A stretch of 64,000 nucleotides of DNA from contig MDVS01000030.1 in the NCBI GenBank assembly GCA_001940645.1, positions 1 to 64,000 on the forward strand, read 5' to 3'. This document shows positions 17,848 to 27,532 of this stretch, piece after piece. The DNA comes from Candidatus Heimdallarchaeota archaeon LC_3 (lineage in GTDB: Archaea; Asgardarchaeota; Heimdallarchaeia; Hodarchaeales; LC-3). The translations under genes were made by a program, and so were the position numbers. Below the pieces are notes generated by a model. It had not been told where the DNA came from. It made no database searches and saw only the letters and a program-made list of their open reading frames with translations. How positions within the stretch are numbered: position 1 is the stretch's first letter; the number at the start of each line of letters is the position of its first letter.

Positions 17848-18984
17848 ATGGGAATAATAAATATTTTAGCTTTAGGACCTCCTGGATCAGGAAAAACATC
17901 CTCAATAATAAATCTTGCTAACTATTATTGGAATAAGAAATACTATGATTATCAATCAGATATAGATTTTTTGAATATCGTTACTCTTACTCCTTATGAA
18001 TTTATTGTTTCCAGAAACGAGAAATGGATTATAAGAATTTTTGATCTTACTCAGTTTCCAAATATAAATTTTATAAAAAATATTCTTGATAATTTAAAGG
18101 CACCTATTCATGGATTAATGCTATTTTTTGATGGAATAGGATATTCAATGTCAAAAGAACTTGCGATTACAATTTCAAGAGAAATTCTTCCTAATCTTAA
18201 TCTTAGTGATTATCTCTTGATTGGTTTAATAGGAACTAAAAAGGATATTAAATGGATTTTTTCTGATAAATTTTTTTTGAAAAATCTTAAAAACATCATT
18301 AGAAAGGATTTTTATCAAAGTAGAGAATGTTTCTATGTTTCAAAACTTGATTCTAAAAAGAAATCTTTTTTTCTTAATGTTTGCAATGATAACCCAAAAT
18401 TATTTTATTTTTATCACATAGAACAATTAATAGTTACATTAGTTGAGAAAAGATTAGCAATAATACCGAAGTATGATTTTCTTTCGGGTAATTTACTTAG
18501 ATTTTGGGTTAGAAATTTATTAGGCTGCGTTTTAATTGAGAATTATAAATTGAATAACGAAAAAAAGAAAATTTTGTTGCATCAATTGTTCAAGACTAAT
18601 CCTACAGCATTAGAAAATGATTCTAGCTTTAAAGATCTGACGTTAGATTATACACAGTGGCCAGAAGAAGTAATTCCAATAATTTGGCAACTACCGATAA
18701 ACCTTGATGTCTTAAAAGATAAGTTAGAAGATTTTATTGAAAAACAAATTTGTTCTACCAGTAAATTAAAGAAATTTAGTGAAGAATTGGAACCTATTTT
18801 AATCCAAAATAATTTTACTTTTGATATTGATATTTTCGCTACAACATCAACTTCGCAAACAAAAACAGTTTTATTAAATCGTTTTATTGACAACATTACT
18901 ATAATTCAAGAACATAAAAGTAACAAACTGAATAAGCCAAACATTACGACTTGGAGTTCTCTTTCTTTAGATAAATTTGAGTAA
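17848..18984 (+). CDS. P-loop GTPase-like protein with C-terminal helical domain
   Basis: 378 residues. The first 140 read as a small-GTPase-like domain: strand NILALG, perfect P-loop GPPGSGKTS (10-18), a strand IIRIFDLTQF where DxxG is expected (D66-L-T-Q), GLMLFFDG, and LIGLIGTKKDI where NKxD is expected (T-K-K-D). So the nucleotide-binding loop is intact while the switch II and base motifs are altered. The remaining 240 residues have no match I know; LRFWVRNLLGCVLIENYKLNNE suggests helices. Ribosome site AAGGG precedes the ATG. It is transcribed after nucS. It may be a Gtr/SRbeta- or Arf-like relative. Confidence 0.6.
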   Translation: MGIINILALGPPGSGKTSSIINLANYYWNKKYYDYQSDIDFLNIVTLTPYEFIVSRNEKWIIRIFDLTQFPNINFIKNILDNLKAPIHGLMLFFDGIGYSMSKELAITISREILPNLNLSDYLLIGLIGTKKDIKWIFSDKFFLKNLKNIIRKDFYQSRECFYVSKLDSKKKSFFLNVCNDNPKLFYFYHIEQLIVTLVEKRLAIIPKYDFLSGNLLRFWVRNLLGCVLIENYKLNNEKKKILLHQLFKTNPTALENDSSFKDLTLDYTQWPEEVIPIIWQLPINLDVLKDKLEDFIEKQICSTSKLKKFSEELEPILIQNNFTFDIDIFATTSTSQTKTVLLNRFIDNITIIQEHKSNKLNKPNITTWSSLSLDKFE

Positions 18985-19038
18985 TACTCTGAACTTTATT
19001 AAATTCCATTACTATTTAACTGAAATCGAGAGGAAAAC

Positions 19039-20358
19039 ATGGTAAATTCTGAAAATGGCTTTATTAGTTTTTTTTCAAATAAAAAAAATTTCTATTCAGT
19101 TATAATAATAATCTTTCTTATAGGTTCTGTGTATTTATTTAATGTCTATTATGGAAGATTAAACAATAGAATAACTACTATTGAAACAGGTGTTCATATC
19201 ACTAATTTATCGGATGATAAAGAACTTTTAATAACATACGAACAGAATGGAGAGGGATTAAAAGTTTACAACTTATTCTATCATAGTTTATTAATTAAAT
19301 ATCCAGATATTACAGTTATTTCTGATCTTTTATACGATAATAAAACAAACAAACTTTGGCTTGGTTATTGGGAGGATTTATCTGTAAATGAAAAAAGATT
19401 GATTATAAATTATATAAATGTAAATGATTTTCGGTTTGTTACGAATAATTATATATCTCAATCTCTTGAATTCAAAGATAAATCCATATCTATAGATACT
19501 GGCGATGTTAGTGAACCTAGATATATGATAAATGATCCTGATTACAAGTATATGGTTGTTTTTTCTTTAACAAACATAATTATTTTAGATTTATTAGATT
19601 TATCGAAAAATACAATATTTTGTTCTAACTGTTTTAATTTTTTTCCAAATCATTCTCCACTAGTATGGATAGATGGAATTCTCTTTTGGGGAAAAGAATC
19701 AGTTTTGTATAGTTTAAAAATTGTACCCAATTCTGTTAACCAAGAAACTCCTGTTCTTGATTTTGGGGGTAATAATACAAACCAAATAAAATTTTTAGGT
19801 TCAAATGGTAATGAATTACTCATTTTTCTCTCAAACTTAGATGTTTATAGTTATCAAATCAATGATAATACAACTAATTTGCTAATTAACGTTAATTCAA
19901 TAAATCATAATATTTTAGATTGGAAATTATCTAATAAATATGCTTTCTCAAGTGAAACAAAAAATGTTGTTCTTGTAGATCACCATTCCGACTCTGGTTT
20001 AGATTTTATTAGTGGATTTTCTTGGGAAGTTGACTTTCTCCAAAATCTTAATTGGACCGCTGTAAACATTGTTTATCCAAGTAATAATCCCATTCCTATA
20101 AATGAAGATTTTCTACGATCAGACAAAAGCTTCAAGATGCAAACAAATGAAATAGTATTTTCAAAAAATCAAAAAATTTATTCTTTTGATCTTGAAAGCT
20201 TGATAATTGTTGAACAAACCAACTATTTGTTTGTAAGAGTTCCGCCATTTACTGATTGGCTTTTAATTGGACTTTCATTATCCTTAATTATTATTTCAAT
20301 ATTTGAGTTGAGAAGTAGAATTATTTTAAAGAAGATTAATAAAAAAAATAATAATTAA
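19039..20358 (+). CDS. Membrane-anchored beta-propeller-like protein
   Basis: 439 residues with one hydrophobic helix near the N-terminus (residues 14-34, FYSVIIIIFLIGSVYLFNVYY) and one near the C-terminus (DWLLIGLSLSLIIISIF, about 412-428). The part between should lie outside the membrane. It is built of short beta strands with repeated IWLGYW/ILFWGKES-like phrases, compatible with a propeller. No WD signature is strict. A good ribosome site, GAGAGGAA, precedes the ATG. It lies 54 bases after the GTPase-like gene. Confidence 0.55.
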   Translation: MVNSENGFISFFSNKKNFYSVIIIIFLIGSVYLFNVYYGRLNNRITTIETGVHITNLSDDKELLITYEQNGEGLKVYNLFYHSLLIKYPDITVISDLLYDNKTNKLWLGYWEDLSVNEKRLIINYINVNDFRFVTNNYISQSLEFKDKSISIDTGDVSEPRYMINDPDYKYMVVFSLTNIIILDLLDLSKNTIFCSNCFNFFPNHSPLVWIDGILFWGKESVLYSLKIVPNSVNQETPVLDFGGNNTNQIKFLGSNGNELLIFLSNLDVYSYQINDNTTNLLINVNSINHNILDWKLSNKYAFSSETKNVVLVDHHSDSGLDFISGFSWEVDFLQNLNWTAVNIVYPSNNPIPINEDFLRSDKSFKMQTNEIVFSKNQKIYSFDLESLIIVEQTNYLFVRVPPFTDWLLIGLSLSLIIISIFELRSRIILKKINKKNNN

Positions 20359-20435
20359 TGCCTAACAAATCAATTTAAATAATTAATAACTAATGGTTAT
20401 TAAAAGAAAATAAGGGTTTATTCAATTAATTCTTT

Positions 20436-20909
20436 GTGAGTATTATGAATACTGATGATTTGGAGCTAAAAAAGTTAAGATTAAAAAGAAAAAAGCAATT
20501 ATTATTTCAACAAGCAAAATCTATTTCAGAAACTGTTAGTGACAATACGGATGATCAACATACAAATATTTCAATCCCCTCTAAAGTAATAAGTTTAAAT
20601 GAACTAAATTTTTATGATTACATAAAATTTTCTCCAGTTCCTGTATTTATAGACTATTGGGCTGATTGGTGTCAGCCCTGTAAACATGTTGCACCTATTG
20701 TTGAAGCTTTAGAGGTTAGATATAGAGGTAAAATGATATTCGCAAAAATCGACGTTGATTCTAATCAAAAAATATCAAATCAATTTGGTATTTCTAGCAT
20801 TCCCACATTTCACATATGGTTTAAAGACAAATTAATCTATCAATTTACTGGAGCACTACCTGGTAAAAAATTTGACCAAATTGTTTCTGATACAATAAAA
20901 AACTTGTAA
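20436..20909 (+). CDS. trxA: Thioredoxin with N-terminal extension
   Basis: 157 residues, about 50 more than a classical thioredoxin. The domain is residues 52-157, with the active site WADWCQPCK (C79, C82), the cis-Pro in SSIPTFHI and a normal FTGALPGKKFDQIV end. The extension (NTDDLELKKLRLKRKKQLLFQQ) is charged and helical, as in several archaeal thioredoxins. Start is GTG at 20436 or, three codons later, ATG at 20445; neither has a strong ribosome site. It reduces protein disulfides in the cytoplasm. Confidence 0.88.
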   Translation: MSIMNTDDLELKKLRLKRKKQLLFQQAKSISETVSDNTDDQHTNISIPSKVISLNELNFYDYIKFSPVPVFIDYWADWCQPCKHVAPIVEALEVRYRGKMIFAKIDVDSNQKISNQFGISSIPTFHIWFKDKLIYQFTGALPGKKFDQIVSDTIKNL

Positions 20910-21050
20910 TAACATTCAAACCCAAATATTAAGATTTTGGTATTTAATTACAAAAAACGTCTTAATATAGATAATGATGTTATTTTCAATCAACTTTAAA
21001 ATTTTGAATAATATTATTTATGCTTCAACGATATCTACTGAGGAATACAG

Positions 21051-21968
21051 TTGGCTGGAACAGGTGTAGCAATTTTTTGGGATTTTGACAATATTAGGAG
21101 TACACCAGACCAAATATGTATATATGCGGATGCTATTCTTACCTATGCAAAAAACTTGGGTATAACTAAATATCTTGGATGCTCCGCTGTATGGAATACA
21201 GTTTCTAAATATATCCAAGAAGTTTTGGTTGCACATGGATTTATTCTTGTTCAGAATCCTATCAAAGAACCAAATTCCGCTGATAATGCTCTTGCTGAAC
21301 AATTACTAAATATTTTTAAACAAGATAAGATAAATATTTCAGACTTTATTTTAATCACTAATGATAGAGGATTCTTATATCATATGGGTGTAATTCATGC
21401 TCAAAAAGCTAAAGTTCATCTAATTACTTCTCAAGATATAAAAAGTCAAGAATTTCTAAATCGAGCTGCTTTTCAATGTAATATAGAGGAAATTATTGCA
21501 AAAGTTTCAGATAGTAAAGATAAAATTTGCTATGGAACTTCAGATTGGAAGCGTAAGCAAGAAGATAGACGCATGGAAGTTTTTTCTATTTGGCAACAAT
21601 CTATTTCTGATCAAATACCAGTTATATTAAATGAAATTAGAAAAATTGTGCTCAATCGTTTAAAAAATCCTCCTCCAAAACCCAAAGATTTAAAGGAAGA
21701 TCAAATTTTAATTTTGGGCCTTGAAAGATGGAAGCAGGTTCATCAAACAAGTCTTTTACAACAAACCACAATTGAATTTCTTTCCACTGAGTTAAATTTA
21801 TCGCAAGAAATTATTGAGGATATTTTAAGAGAAATTCTAGAATCTTATGAAAATTCAAACGGGAAAGAAAAATCATATATTAAAGAATATCACTGTGAAG
21901 AATGTGATAAATACTTTAAAAAAGAACTCGATTTAAATCAACATAATGCAGTTATTCATCAAAAATAA
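21051..21968 (+). CDS. NYN-domain ribonuclease-like protein with C2H2 zinc finger
   Basis: 305 residues. The N-terminal 150 are an NYN (limkain b1/LabA-type PIN-like) domain: IFWDFDNIR with its acidic pair, then NSADNALAEQLL and FILITNDRGFLYHMG, giving the conserved Asp set expected of a metal-dependent RNase. Residues 150-280 are helical (RKQEDRRMEVFSIW...). The last 25 residues form a C2H2 finger, YHCEECDKYFKKELDLNQHNAVIH, an unusual module for archaea. The start is TTG with GAGG about 7 bases upstream, just before MAGTGVAIFWDF. A role in RNA decay is inferred. Confidence 0.8.
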   Translation: MAGTGVAIFWDFDNIRSTPDQICIYADAILTYAKNLGITKYLGCSAVWNTVSKYIQEVLVAHGFILVQNPIKEPNSADNALAEQLLNIFKQDKINISDFILITNDRGFLYHMGVIHAQKAKVHLITSQDIKSQEFLNRAAFQCNIEEIIAKVSDSKDKICYGTSDWKRKQEDRRMEVFSIWQQSISDQIPVILNEIRKIVLNRLKNPPPKPKDLKEDQILILGLERWKQVHQTSLLQQTTIEFLSTELNLSQEIIEDILREILESYENSNGKEKSYIKEYHCEECDKYFKKELDLNQHNAVIHQK

Positions 21969-22038
21969 ATATCAGAAATGCTAAAATAAAAACTCTTTTT
22001 AAAAAAAATTCTTCCTAATTATTACAGAGGAATAGTAA

Positions 22039-22668
22039 ATGAAAATTTTAAATCATGAGATTGCAAATTATCTACTTAATTTGATCCCAGAACGTAATCC
22101 AACATTGAAAGAAATGGAGGAATATGCAAATATTAATAATTTTCCAATCATTGGGCCACTCGTTGGACAATTTCTATTACAATATTCTTTAATGCTGAAA
22201 CCCAAAAGAATTCTTGAATTAGGATCTGGCTATGGGTATTCTGCGATGTGGTTTTCATCAGGTACTCCTGAATCTACTCAGATTATTTGTACTGATGGTT
22301 CTGAAAAAAATGCTGAAAAAGCGAAATATTATTTTATGAAAGCTGAAATGGAAAATAGAATAGAATTTCATATTGGAGATGCTGTTGAAACGATGGATAA
22401 CCTTGAAGGAAATTTTGATTTTATTTTCTGTGATATAGATAAAGAAGGATATCCAGAAGCATTTTCTAAAGCTGTTCCTAGATTAAATTCTGGGGGAATA
22501 ATGATAACTGATAATTCATTATGGAGTGGAAGGGTTATAGACGATTCAAATATAGAGGAAAGCACTAAAGGTGTAAGATTATTTAACAACCAAGCTTTTA
22601 CTGATCCTAGAGTTTATTCAATGATTATTCCAATTCGTGATGGTGTTTGTATTAGTTATAAATACTAA
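22039..22668 (+). CDS. SAM-dependent O-methyltransferase (family 3)
   Basis: 209 residues. The SAM-binding motif is ILELGSGYGYSAMWF, followed by an acidic ICTDGSEKNAEKAK and the FDFIFCDIDKEGYPEA motif with the catecholate/metal-binding acidic residues. TDNSLWSGRV and CISYKY at the end are typical of caffeoyl-CoA/catechol O-methyltransferase-like proteins. The methyl acceptor in archaea is unknown. A ribosome site AGAGG precedes the ATG. It converges with the dehydrogenase gene, 11 bases apart. Confidence 0.85.
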   Translation: MKILNHEIANYLLNLIPERNPTLKEMEEYANINNFPIIGPLVGQFLLQYSLMLKPKRILELGSGYGYSAMWFSSGTPESTQIICTDGSEKNAEKAKYYFMKAEMENRIEFHIGDAVETMDNLEGNFDFIFCDIDKEGYPEAFSKAVPRLNSGGIMITDNSLWSGRVIDDSNIEESTKGVRLFNNQAFTDPRVYSMIIPIRDGVCISYKY

Positions 22669-22679
22669 ATTCTTGAATT

Positions 22680-23852
22680 TTAAGAATATATTTCAGTGAA
22701 AACTATATTTCTTTTAATTAACGCATCTTTGAACTCTTTTTCAGGAACAACTGATTCGTGTGACACTACTCCTTTTTGATTAATAATACCTCTCGTAACC
22801 ATTTGTCCGATAATGCTCGTTGAAAATGAAGTTGTACGAGCCATAGCAGAAAATCCGGTGCTAGGATCTGCTAAATCTATAAGTTTATATTGAACCTTTT
22901 CCCGTTTACCAGCTTTTGTTCCAATAATAGTTATACTGACTAAAACTGCATCTGATTCATTATAAGGTAAATAACGTTCAAGATAATATTCAATCAACTC
23001 TCTAGGATTAACATTTTCGTTTTTTGGATAAGAATCTGATGAAAGAACCCCTAATTCTTTTAAAAATCTAAAAAATTGTCCATGACCAGGAAAGCGTATT
23101 GTTTTATAAGTTAATTCATCAATTTTTCCTTTATACAACTCAGGAAGTGATGAAGTACCTCCAGAGGTTTGAAAAGCTTCTAATTGACCCCAAGGATCCG
23201 GAAATGTTAAAGTTTCAGTTTCTGTTAAAGATGGGACTGTTTTTATTTCACCATTTCTTATTACGATTGCATCTTCCAAATATTCATTTGTAAGACCTCG
23301 AATAGAAAAAACTCGTTGAAAATTTAAAATGGTTTTCGGAGTTTGAGGAAGTCCACCAACTCGCATATGGCAAGATTCCAATGTATCAAATTGATTCATT
23401 CCATGAGCAGCAATTACATTTGCCATACCGGGGGCCAAACCACAATCAGGTATCACAGTGATATTTGCTTGTTGAGCGTTTTTATTTAATTTCCTTTGGT
23501 CTTTAACGATATCTGGATTACCACCAAGGTCTAAGAAATTAGAGCCTGAATGAATACAAATATTTGTCAGAAAAACATTAAATTTATAATCAATAGCTCC
23601 GAATACAGTAATAATGTTATTATCTTTAAAAATCTTAACTAATGGGTGATTTTCTGAAACTTCAGAAATTTTAAGATCTAAATTTTTTATAAAAAGTCTA
23701 TCTGAGAGGGATTCAAATATTTCTTCTAAATTTTGTCTTTGTTTGCTGTTATTATCAAATCCGTAAACTTTGCATGAAGAATCAAATGTTAATAGGTCAT
23801 GAACAATAGCTGTTCCCATTAAACCTAAGCCAAGAACTGCATAATTAGCCAA
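22680..23852 (-). CDS. Saccharopine dehydrogenase family / lysine-type dehydrogenase
   Basis: 390 residues. The N-terminal Rossmann motif is GLGLMGTAIVHDL. The central phrase IPDCGLAPGMANVIAAHG and the segments LDLGGNPDIV, MRVGGLPQTP and TIRFPGHGQFF match the saccharopine dehydrogenase-like superfamily, which includes L-lysine 6-dehydrogenase and carboxynorspermidine synthase. A lysine or polyamine substrate is likely but not decided by sequence alone. The start is TTG; AGG stands about 9 bases upstream. It is monocistronic on the minus strand. Confidence 0.82.
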   Translation of the reverse strand: MANYAVLGLGLMGTAIVHDLLTFDSSCKVYGFDNNSKQRQNLEEIFESLSDRLFIKNLDLKISEVSENHPLVKIFKDNNIITVFGAIDYKFNVFLTNICIHSGSNFLDLGGNPDIVKDQRKLNKNAQQANITVIPDCGLAPGMANVIAAHGMNQFDTLESCHMRVGGLPQTPKTILNFQRVFSIRGLTNEYLEDAIVIRNGEIKTVPSLTETETLTFPDPWGQLEAFQTSGGTSSLPELYKGKIDELTYKTIRFPGHGQFFRFLKELGVLSSDSYPKNENVNPRELIEYYLERYLPYNESDAVLVSITIIGTKAGKREKVQYKLIDLADPSTGFSAMARTTSFSTSIIGQMVTRGIINQKGVVSHESVVPEKEFKDALIKRNIVFTEIYS

Positions 23853-24210
23853 TAATAAAACCTGGTCGAATTTCTAACTATTCTTATTTGTTATTAAATT
23901 AAATAAATATGTAATTAAGTTACTTTTTAGCATGCGAGAAATGGTAATTTTTATTGAATCAGACTTTAGAAATGAATGAAAATAGTTTGATTGAAATTGA
24001 AAATGAGTACACAATAATTGTTTTATTTCCTTTAATTACTCGTTTTTTGAATTAAGGTTAAAAATTTAAGATGATTGAATAATACTGTTGAAATTTATTT
24101 TAAACAAGATTTTAAATCATTTTAACACGTAATTATTAAGGAAACATCATTGATTTACTTTTTTTATTTTAAATCAAGGACGATTTTTGAAAATAATGGG
24201 GAGAATTATT

Positions 24211-24285
24211 ATGATGTTGTTTAATAAAAAGTATAAATTAGAAGCTTTTTTAGAGTTAAGAAAATCAATCAATATAATTTATTAA
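24211..24285 (+). CDS. Possible 24-codon leader ORF
   Basis: ATG at 24211 with a strong ribosome site, GGGGAG, 7 bases upstream, encoding a basic peptide beginning MMLFNKKYKLEAF. It ends 52 bases before the start of the large surface protein. It could be a leader peptide. The ribosome site is the only evidence. Confidence 0.2.
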   Translation: MMLFNKKYKLEAFLELRKSINIIY

Positions 24286-24302
24286 GAAATATTAATCTTA
24301 AA

Positions 24303-24316
24303 AGAATTATAAATAT
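24303..24316 (+). promoter_or_regulatory. TATA-like box of the surface-protein gene
   Basis: GAATTATAAATATT lies 22-35 bases before the ATG at 24338, which itself has no ribosome site. Archaeal transcription usually starts about 25 bases past the box centre, so the messenger may be leaderless. Confidence 0.35.
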
Positions 24317-24337
24317 TTTAACTTATGGTGTCATTAA

Positions 24338-27300
24338 ATGAAAAAAATGAGATTATTCTATAGTGTATTATCTATTATCTTTATGTTTACTTTAGTCTTT
24401 GGTAGTATATCAAGTTTAGCTTTTGATTCAGCTCCTGTTCATCTCACTGAAAATGATGCTGTCTATAATTATAATTTAGAGCAGGAAAAATTCGATTCAA
24501 AAAGTAATACCATTGATAATCCGGTTTCATATTCATTGCAAGAGCCAAATTCTTTAGTAGCTGACCAATGGAGTTATCTTACACAAACATTAAGTAAAAG
24601 TACTCAAGATTGGACAGAGATAGATAATTCTACTAAAGATACATTACCTTTTTCTCACCGGTACAGGGTCAATAATAATTTTAATAATTGGGAGAATATT
24701 TTGACTCCTAATTCAGGATTACCATATTCCTATGTAAATGCATCAATACCTCACAGTAGCACTTGGAAGAATAATGAAACAAATGATTTTACTCTAACAC
24801 CGTCTTTCGTACCTAATTTCAATGTAAATGTTACATTATATGTGAATGATACCAATACAGCAGGAGATGTCGACCTATATATTTATGATGAGTTTGATAC
24901 ACTAGTAGGTTCGTCTGTGCAAGTTAATAGCACAGAAAATGTAATTTTCAAACCAACTGATGATAGAAATTACTTTTTCTTCATCGATTTTCCTGCAAGC
25001 TCAGTAATTACAACAACAAATATCACATTAGAAATCGATCAAGTTGTTGATCAAACGAAATTTGGTATGACACCAGGTTATGTTCCTACTATTCTTTATA
25101 CCTATACAAATCCAAATGTTCCAAAAGGAACCTCTCTATGGACAAATACTATATCTGGATTTCCAGTATTACGATTTATACCAGAATATCCAGTTACTAT
25201 ATCATTGGAAGTTAATAATGTAACTGTTGATGGAGAAGTGGATCTATATGTTTATAACTCAGGTGGATTTGTAGCACAATCAACGAATTTATTACCAAGC
25301 TTTGATAGTGTGACATTTACCCCTACCTCAGAAGATATTCATGTAATAGAAGTAAGGCATCCAGCATCGGATACAATAACAAATTCTGAAATAATTTTGG
25401 AAGTTATTCAACAAATCAATCCTACTTTAGTAAATGTTTATGTGGGTGACGATGGCAAACAATATGATTCATATAACTGGCATTTTACAGAGCCTGTAAA
25501 CTCATTTGGTTTATTAACACCCGAAACACTTGATATTAAGGATGTTAGTGCGACTGACGATTTATCTGGTTCTGGGGAAATTAATTATGTTGACGTGAAT
25601 TACCCAACACCTGGTGTTAAATCTGTTTATAATAATGATACATGGTTTTCAGACGATATTTTCTTTCGGGCTACAGGAACGACCTCCTGCAATGCCTTAC
25701 TAGATCCAGCAGTTGATGAATGTAACGGATTTTTACCACTTCTATTTTCTAGTTATGATATATTAACGTTAGGAACAGATGGAGTATGGACTTCACTAAA
25801 TCCAAAAAGTGATAGTTATGGATCTAATCCACAAATTTTAAAATTCATGGTCTATTATGGCTTAGTTCCAAGTGGAACAGTCGATTTGATAGAATTAGTA
25901 GATGATTCCGCGAATTTAATTCACGTTTATGATAGCTCAGAATACAATGTCCAAACTCTTTCTAATTTTGCACACCAATATGATGTAAAAATTCAAGCGC
26001 AAGATTTAGCTACAGGTGATTATCATTTAGGGTTCTACTCAAGTGGATTTCTAGTTTATGAATATTCATTTTCAATAGATGATTCATTATATGGAAACTT
26101 CAATGATCCTACAATTGCCATTGGATATGAAGAAGTAGATAATCAGAAAACATTAGTATTTGTAAAAGCTACAGACATTGATACATCCATAGACCAAATA
26201 GAGTTTTCATATAATGACGGATCTATTTGGACGAATGCTAGAAATATGTCATTAATAGAAGCAGAAAAATATGGCTTCATTATTAATAATACAGCATCTA
26301 CAGTAGTGGATTATTCCTTAAAAATATATGAATCAGCACCTGATGATACAGGAAATACTCGATTTAAGATAAGATCAATTTTAGGCTCTAACACTGTTGA
26401 TTTAAATTCCGATACGAATACATCACTAGATCTTAAAATTACACCTTATGGCAGTTCAGTTGGAAGTATTAATATCACATTTGGGCTAAATACTGAGTAC
26501 GGTTTAATTCCTGATTCAGGAATAATTTTTAGAGAAGGTGCAAACTACCGTTTTGAAGTATTATCAACACTTAATCAGGGACAAGAATATCCTTATAGCT
26601 TCAAAATAATGCCTAAAAATCCTTCTGATACAATAATCAATATTCCGGTGACAGTTACTTCTGGAGTATTTACTGAACCATCTAATATCCCATTAAATGT
26701 TATTGGTCCAGAATTTCCAACGTTGTCTATTATAATTGCTTCGACTACTGATTTGTATAATAAATTATATACTTCATATAATTTCACAGTGTTGTACAAG
26801 TCCGAAGGTGGATCTCCAATTACTAGTGCTTCACTTTCTTTTAGTTCAACATCTGGCAGTTTCGAAGACGATATAGTCGTACTCAATATAGCTAACTTCT
26901 TCCCAAATGTAGAATATTCTCTTGATATAACTGTAATGACTGTTAATGATTTTGATACTGAAACAGACGATTTAACTGTCACATTTGATGCAGATGGGAC
27001 TACAGAGGAAATCACTGAATCAATTGTTGTAAATCCAGTCGCTTTAAGGGAAATTTTTGAAATTTCTTTAGTAGATTCTCCCACCGTTTCACAAACTGGA
27101 ACAGAACAGGAATTTGATATAAATATATCAATTCAATCAAATGTTAATTTTGATATTGATAATGTAGTCTTTTCAATTGATATAGCTGGTGTTGATCATT
27201 CGGCTACTCCTGTATCAGTTAATGTTGGAACTATTTTAGCAAAAGAAACTATATTTATTGGCATAAAAATAACATTCAGCTCGGATTTTGAATTAACTGA

Positions 27301-27532
27301 TACCTCTTACACTGTTGCATATACAATCTCTTATTTGAATTCTAATATAAATTTAGATTTCACTTTAGTTACCGATTTTACTCCTCCTGACGATACTACG
27401 ATAACAAATACCAGCTCTACTACGACAACATCTGATCCACAAAGTGCTCCTCCAACACCTGGATTTGAAATACTTTATGTTGTGATCGGAATTTCTTTCA
27501 CAATTTTTATGACAAGAAGACGTCAAAGGTAA
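24338..27532 (+). CDS. Large exported surface protein with C-terminal sorting-like tail
   Basis: 1064 residues. An N-terminal signal peptide (basic MKKMR, hydrophobic core to about 28) leads to an extracellular chain rich in Asn/Thr/Ser. Two related beta domains follow each other: about 140-235, with AGDVDLYIYDEFDT, and about 265-358, with DGEVDLYVYNSGG. They resemble pre-peptidase C-terminal (PPC)-like domains. Further Ig-like stretches make up 580-1000. The end is a Thr-rich linker, then PPTPGFE, a hydrophobic helix and TRRRQR. This tripartite tail is like PGF-CTERM and related archaeal sorting signals. It is likely an S-layer or major envelope protein, probably glycosylated. It is preceded by a TATA box and possibly leaderless. 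Confidence 0.8.
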   Translation: MKKMRLFYSVLSIIFMFTLVFGSISSLAFDSAPVHLTENDAVYNYNLEQEKFDSKSNTIDNPVSYSLQEPNSLVADQWSYLTQTLSKSTQDWTEIDNSTKDTLPFSHRYRVNNNFNNWENILTPNSGLPYSYVNASIPHSSTWKNNETNDFTLTPSFVPNFNVNVTLYVNDTNTAGDVDLYIYDEFDTLVGSSVQVNSTENVIFKPTDDRNYFFFIDFPASSVITTTNITLEIDQVVDQTKFGMTPGYVPTILYTYTNPNVPKGTSLWTNTISGFPVLRFIPEYPVTISLEVNNVTVDGEVDLYVYNSGGFVAQSTNLLPSFDSVTFTPTSEDIHVIEVRHPASDTITNSEIILEVIQQINPTLVNVYVGDDGKQYDSYNWHFTEPVNSFGLLTPETLDIKDVSATDDLSGSGEINYVDVNYPTPGVKSVYNNDTWFSDDIFFRATGTTSCNALLDPAVDECNGFLPLLFSSYDILTLGTDGVWTSLNPKSDSYGSNPQILKFMVYYGLVPSGTVDLIELVDDSANLIHVYDSSEYNVQTLSNFAHQYDVKIQAQDLATGDYHLGFYSSGFLVYEYSFSIDDSLYGNFNDPTIAIGYEEVDNQKTLVFVKATDIDTSIDQIEFSYNDGSIWTNARNMSLIEAEKYGFIINNTASTVVDYSLKIYESAPDDTGNTRFKIRSILGSNTVDLNSDTNTSLDLKITPYGSSVGSINITFGLNTEYGLIPDSGIIFREGANYRFEVLSTLNQGQEYPYSFKIMPKNPSDTIINIPVTVTSGVFTEPSNIPLNVIGPEFPTLSIIIASTTDLYNKLYTSYNFTVLYKSEGGSPITSASLSFSSTSGSFEDDIVVLNIANFFPNVEYSLDITVMTVNDFDTETDDLTVTFDADGTTEEITESIVVNPVALREIFEISLVDSPTVSQTGTEQEFDINISIQSNVNFDIDNVVFSIDIAGVDHSATPVSVNVGTILAKETIFIGIKITFSSDFELTDTSYTVAYTISYLNSNINLDFTLVTDFTPPDDTTITNTSSTTTTSDPQSAPPTPGFEILYVVIGISFTIFMTRRRQR

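Larger units (their letters stand above)
23853..24337. other. Intergenic region before the surface-protein gene
   Basis: 485 A+T-rich bases between divergent genes. It holds a possible 24-codon leader ORF and a TATA-like box, both listed separately. I see nothing else supportable. Confidence 0.5.

Noticed and set aside
26593..27084. 163-codon open frame antisense to the surface protein
   Set aside because: It is the mirror of a Ser/Thr/Ile/Val-rich coding region, has no ribosome site and shows no family features.
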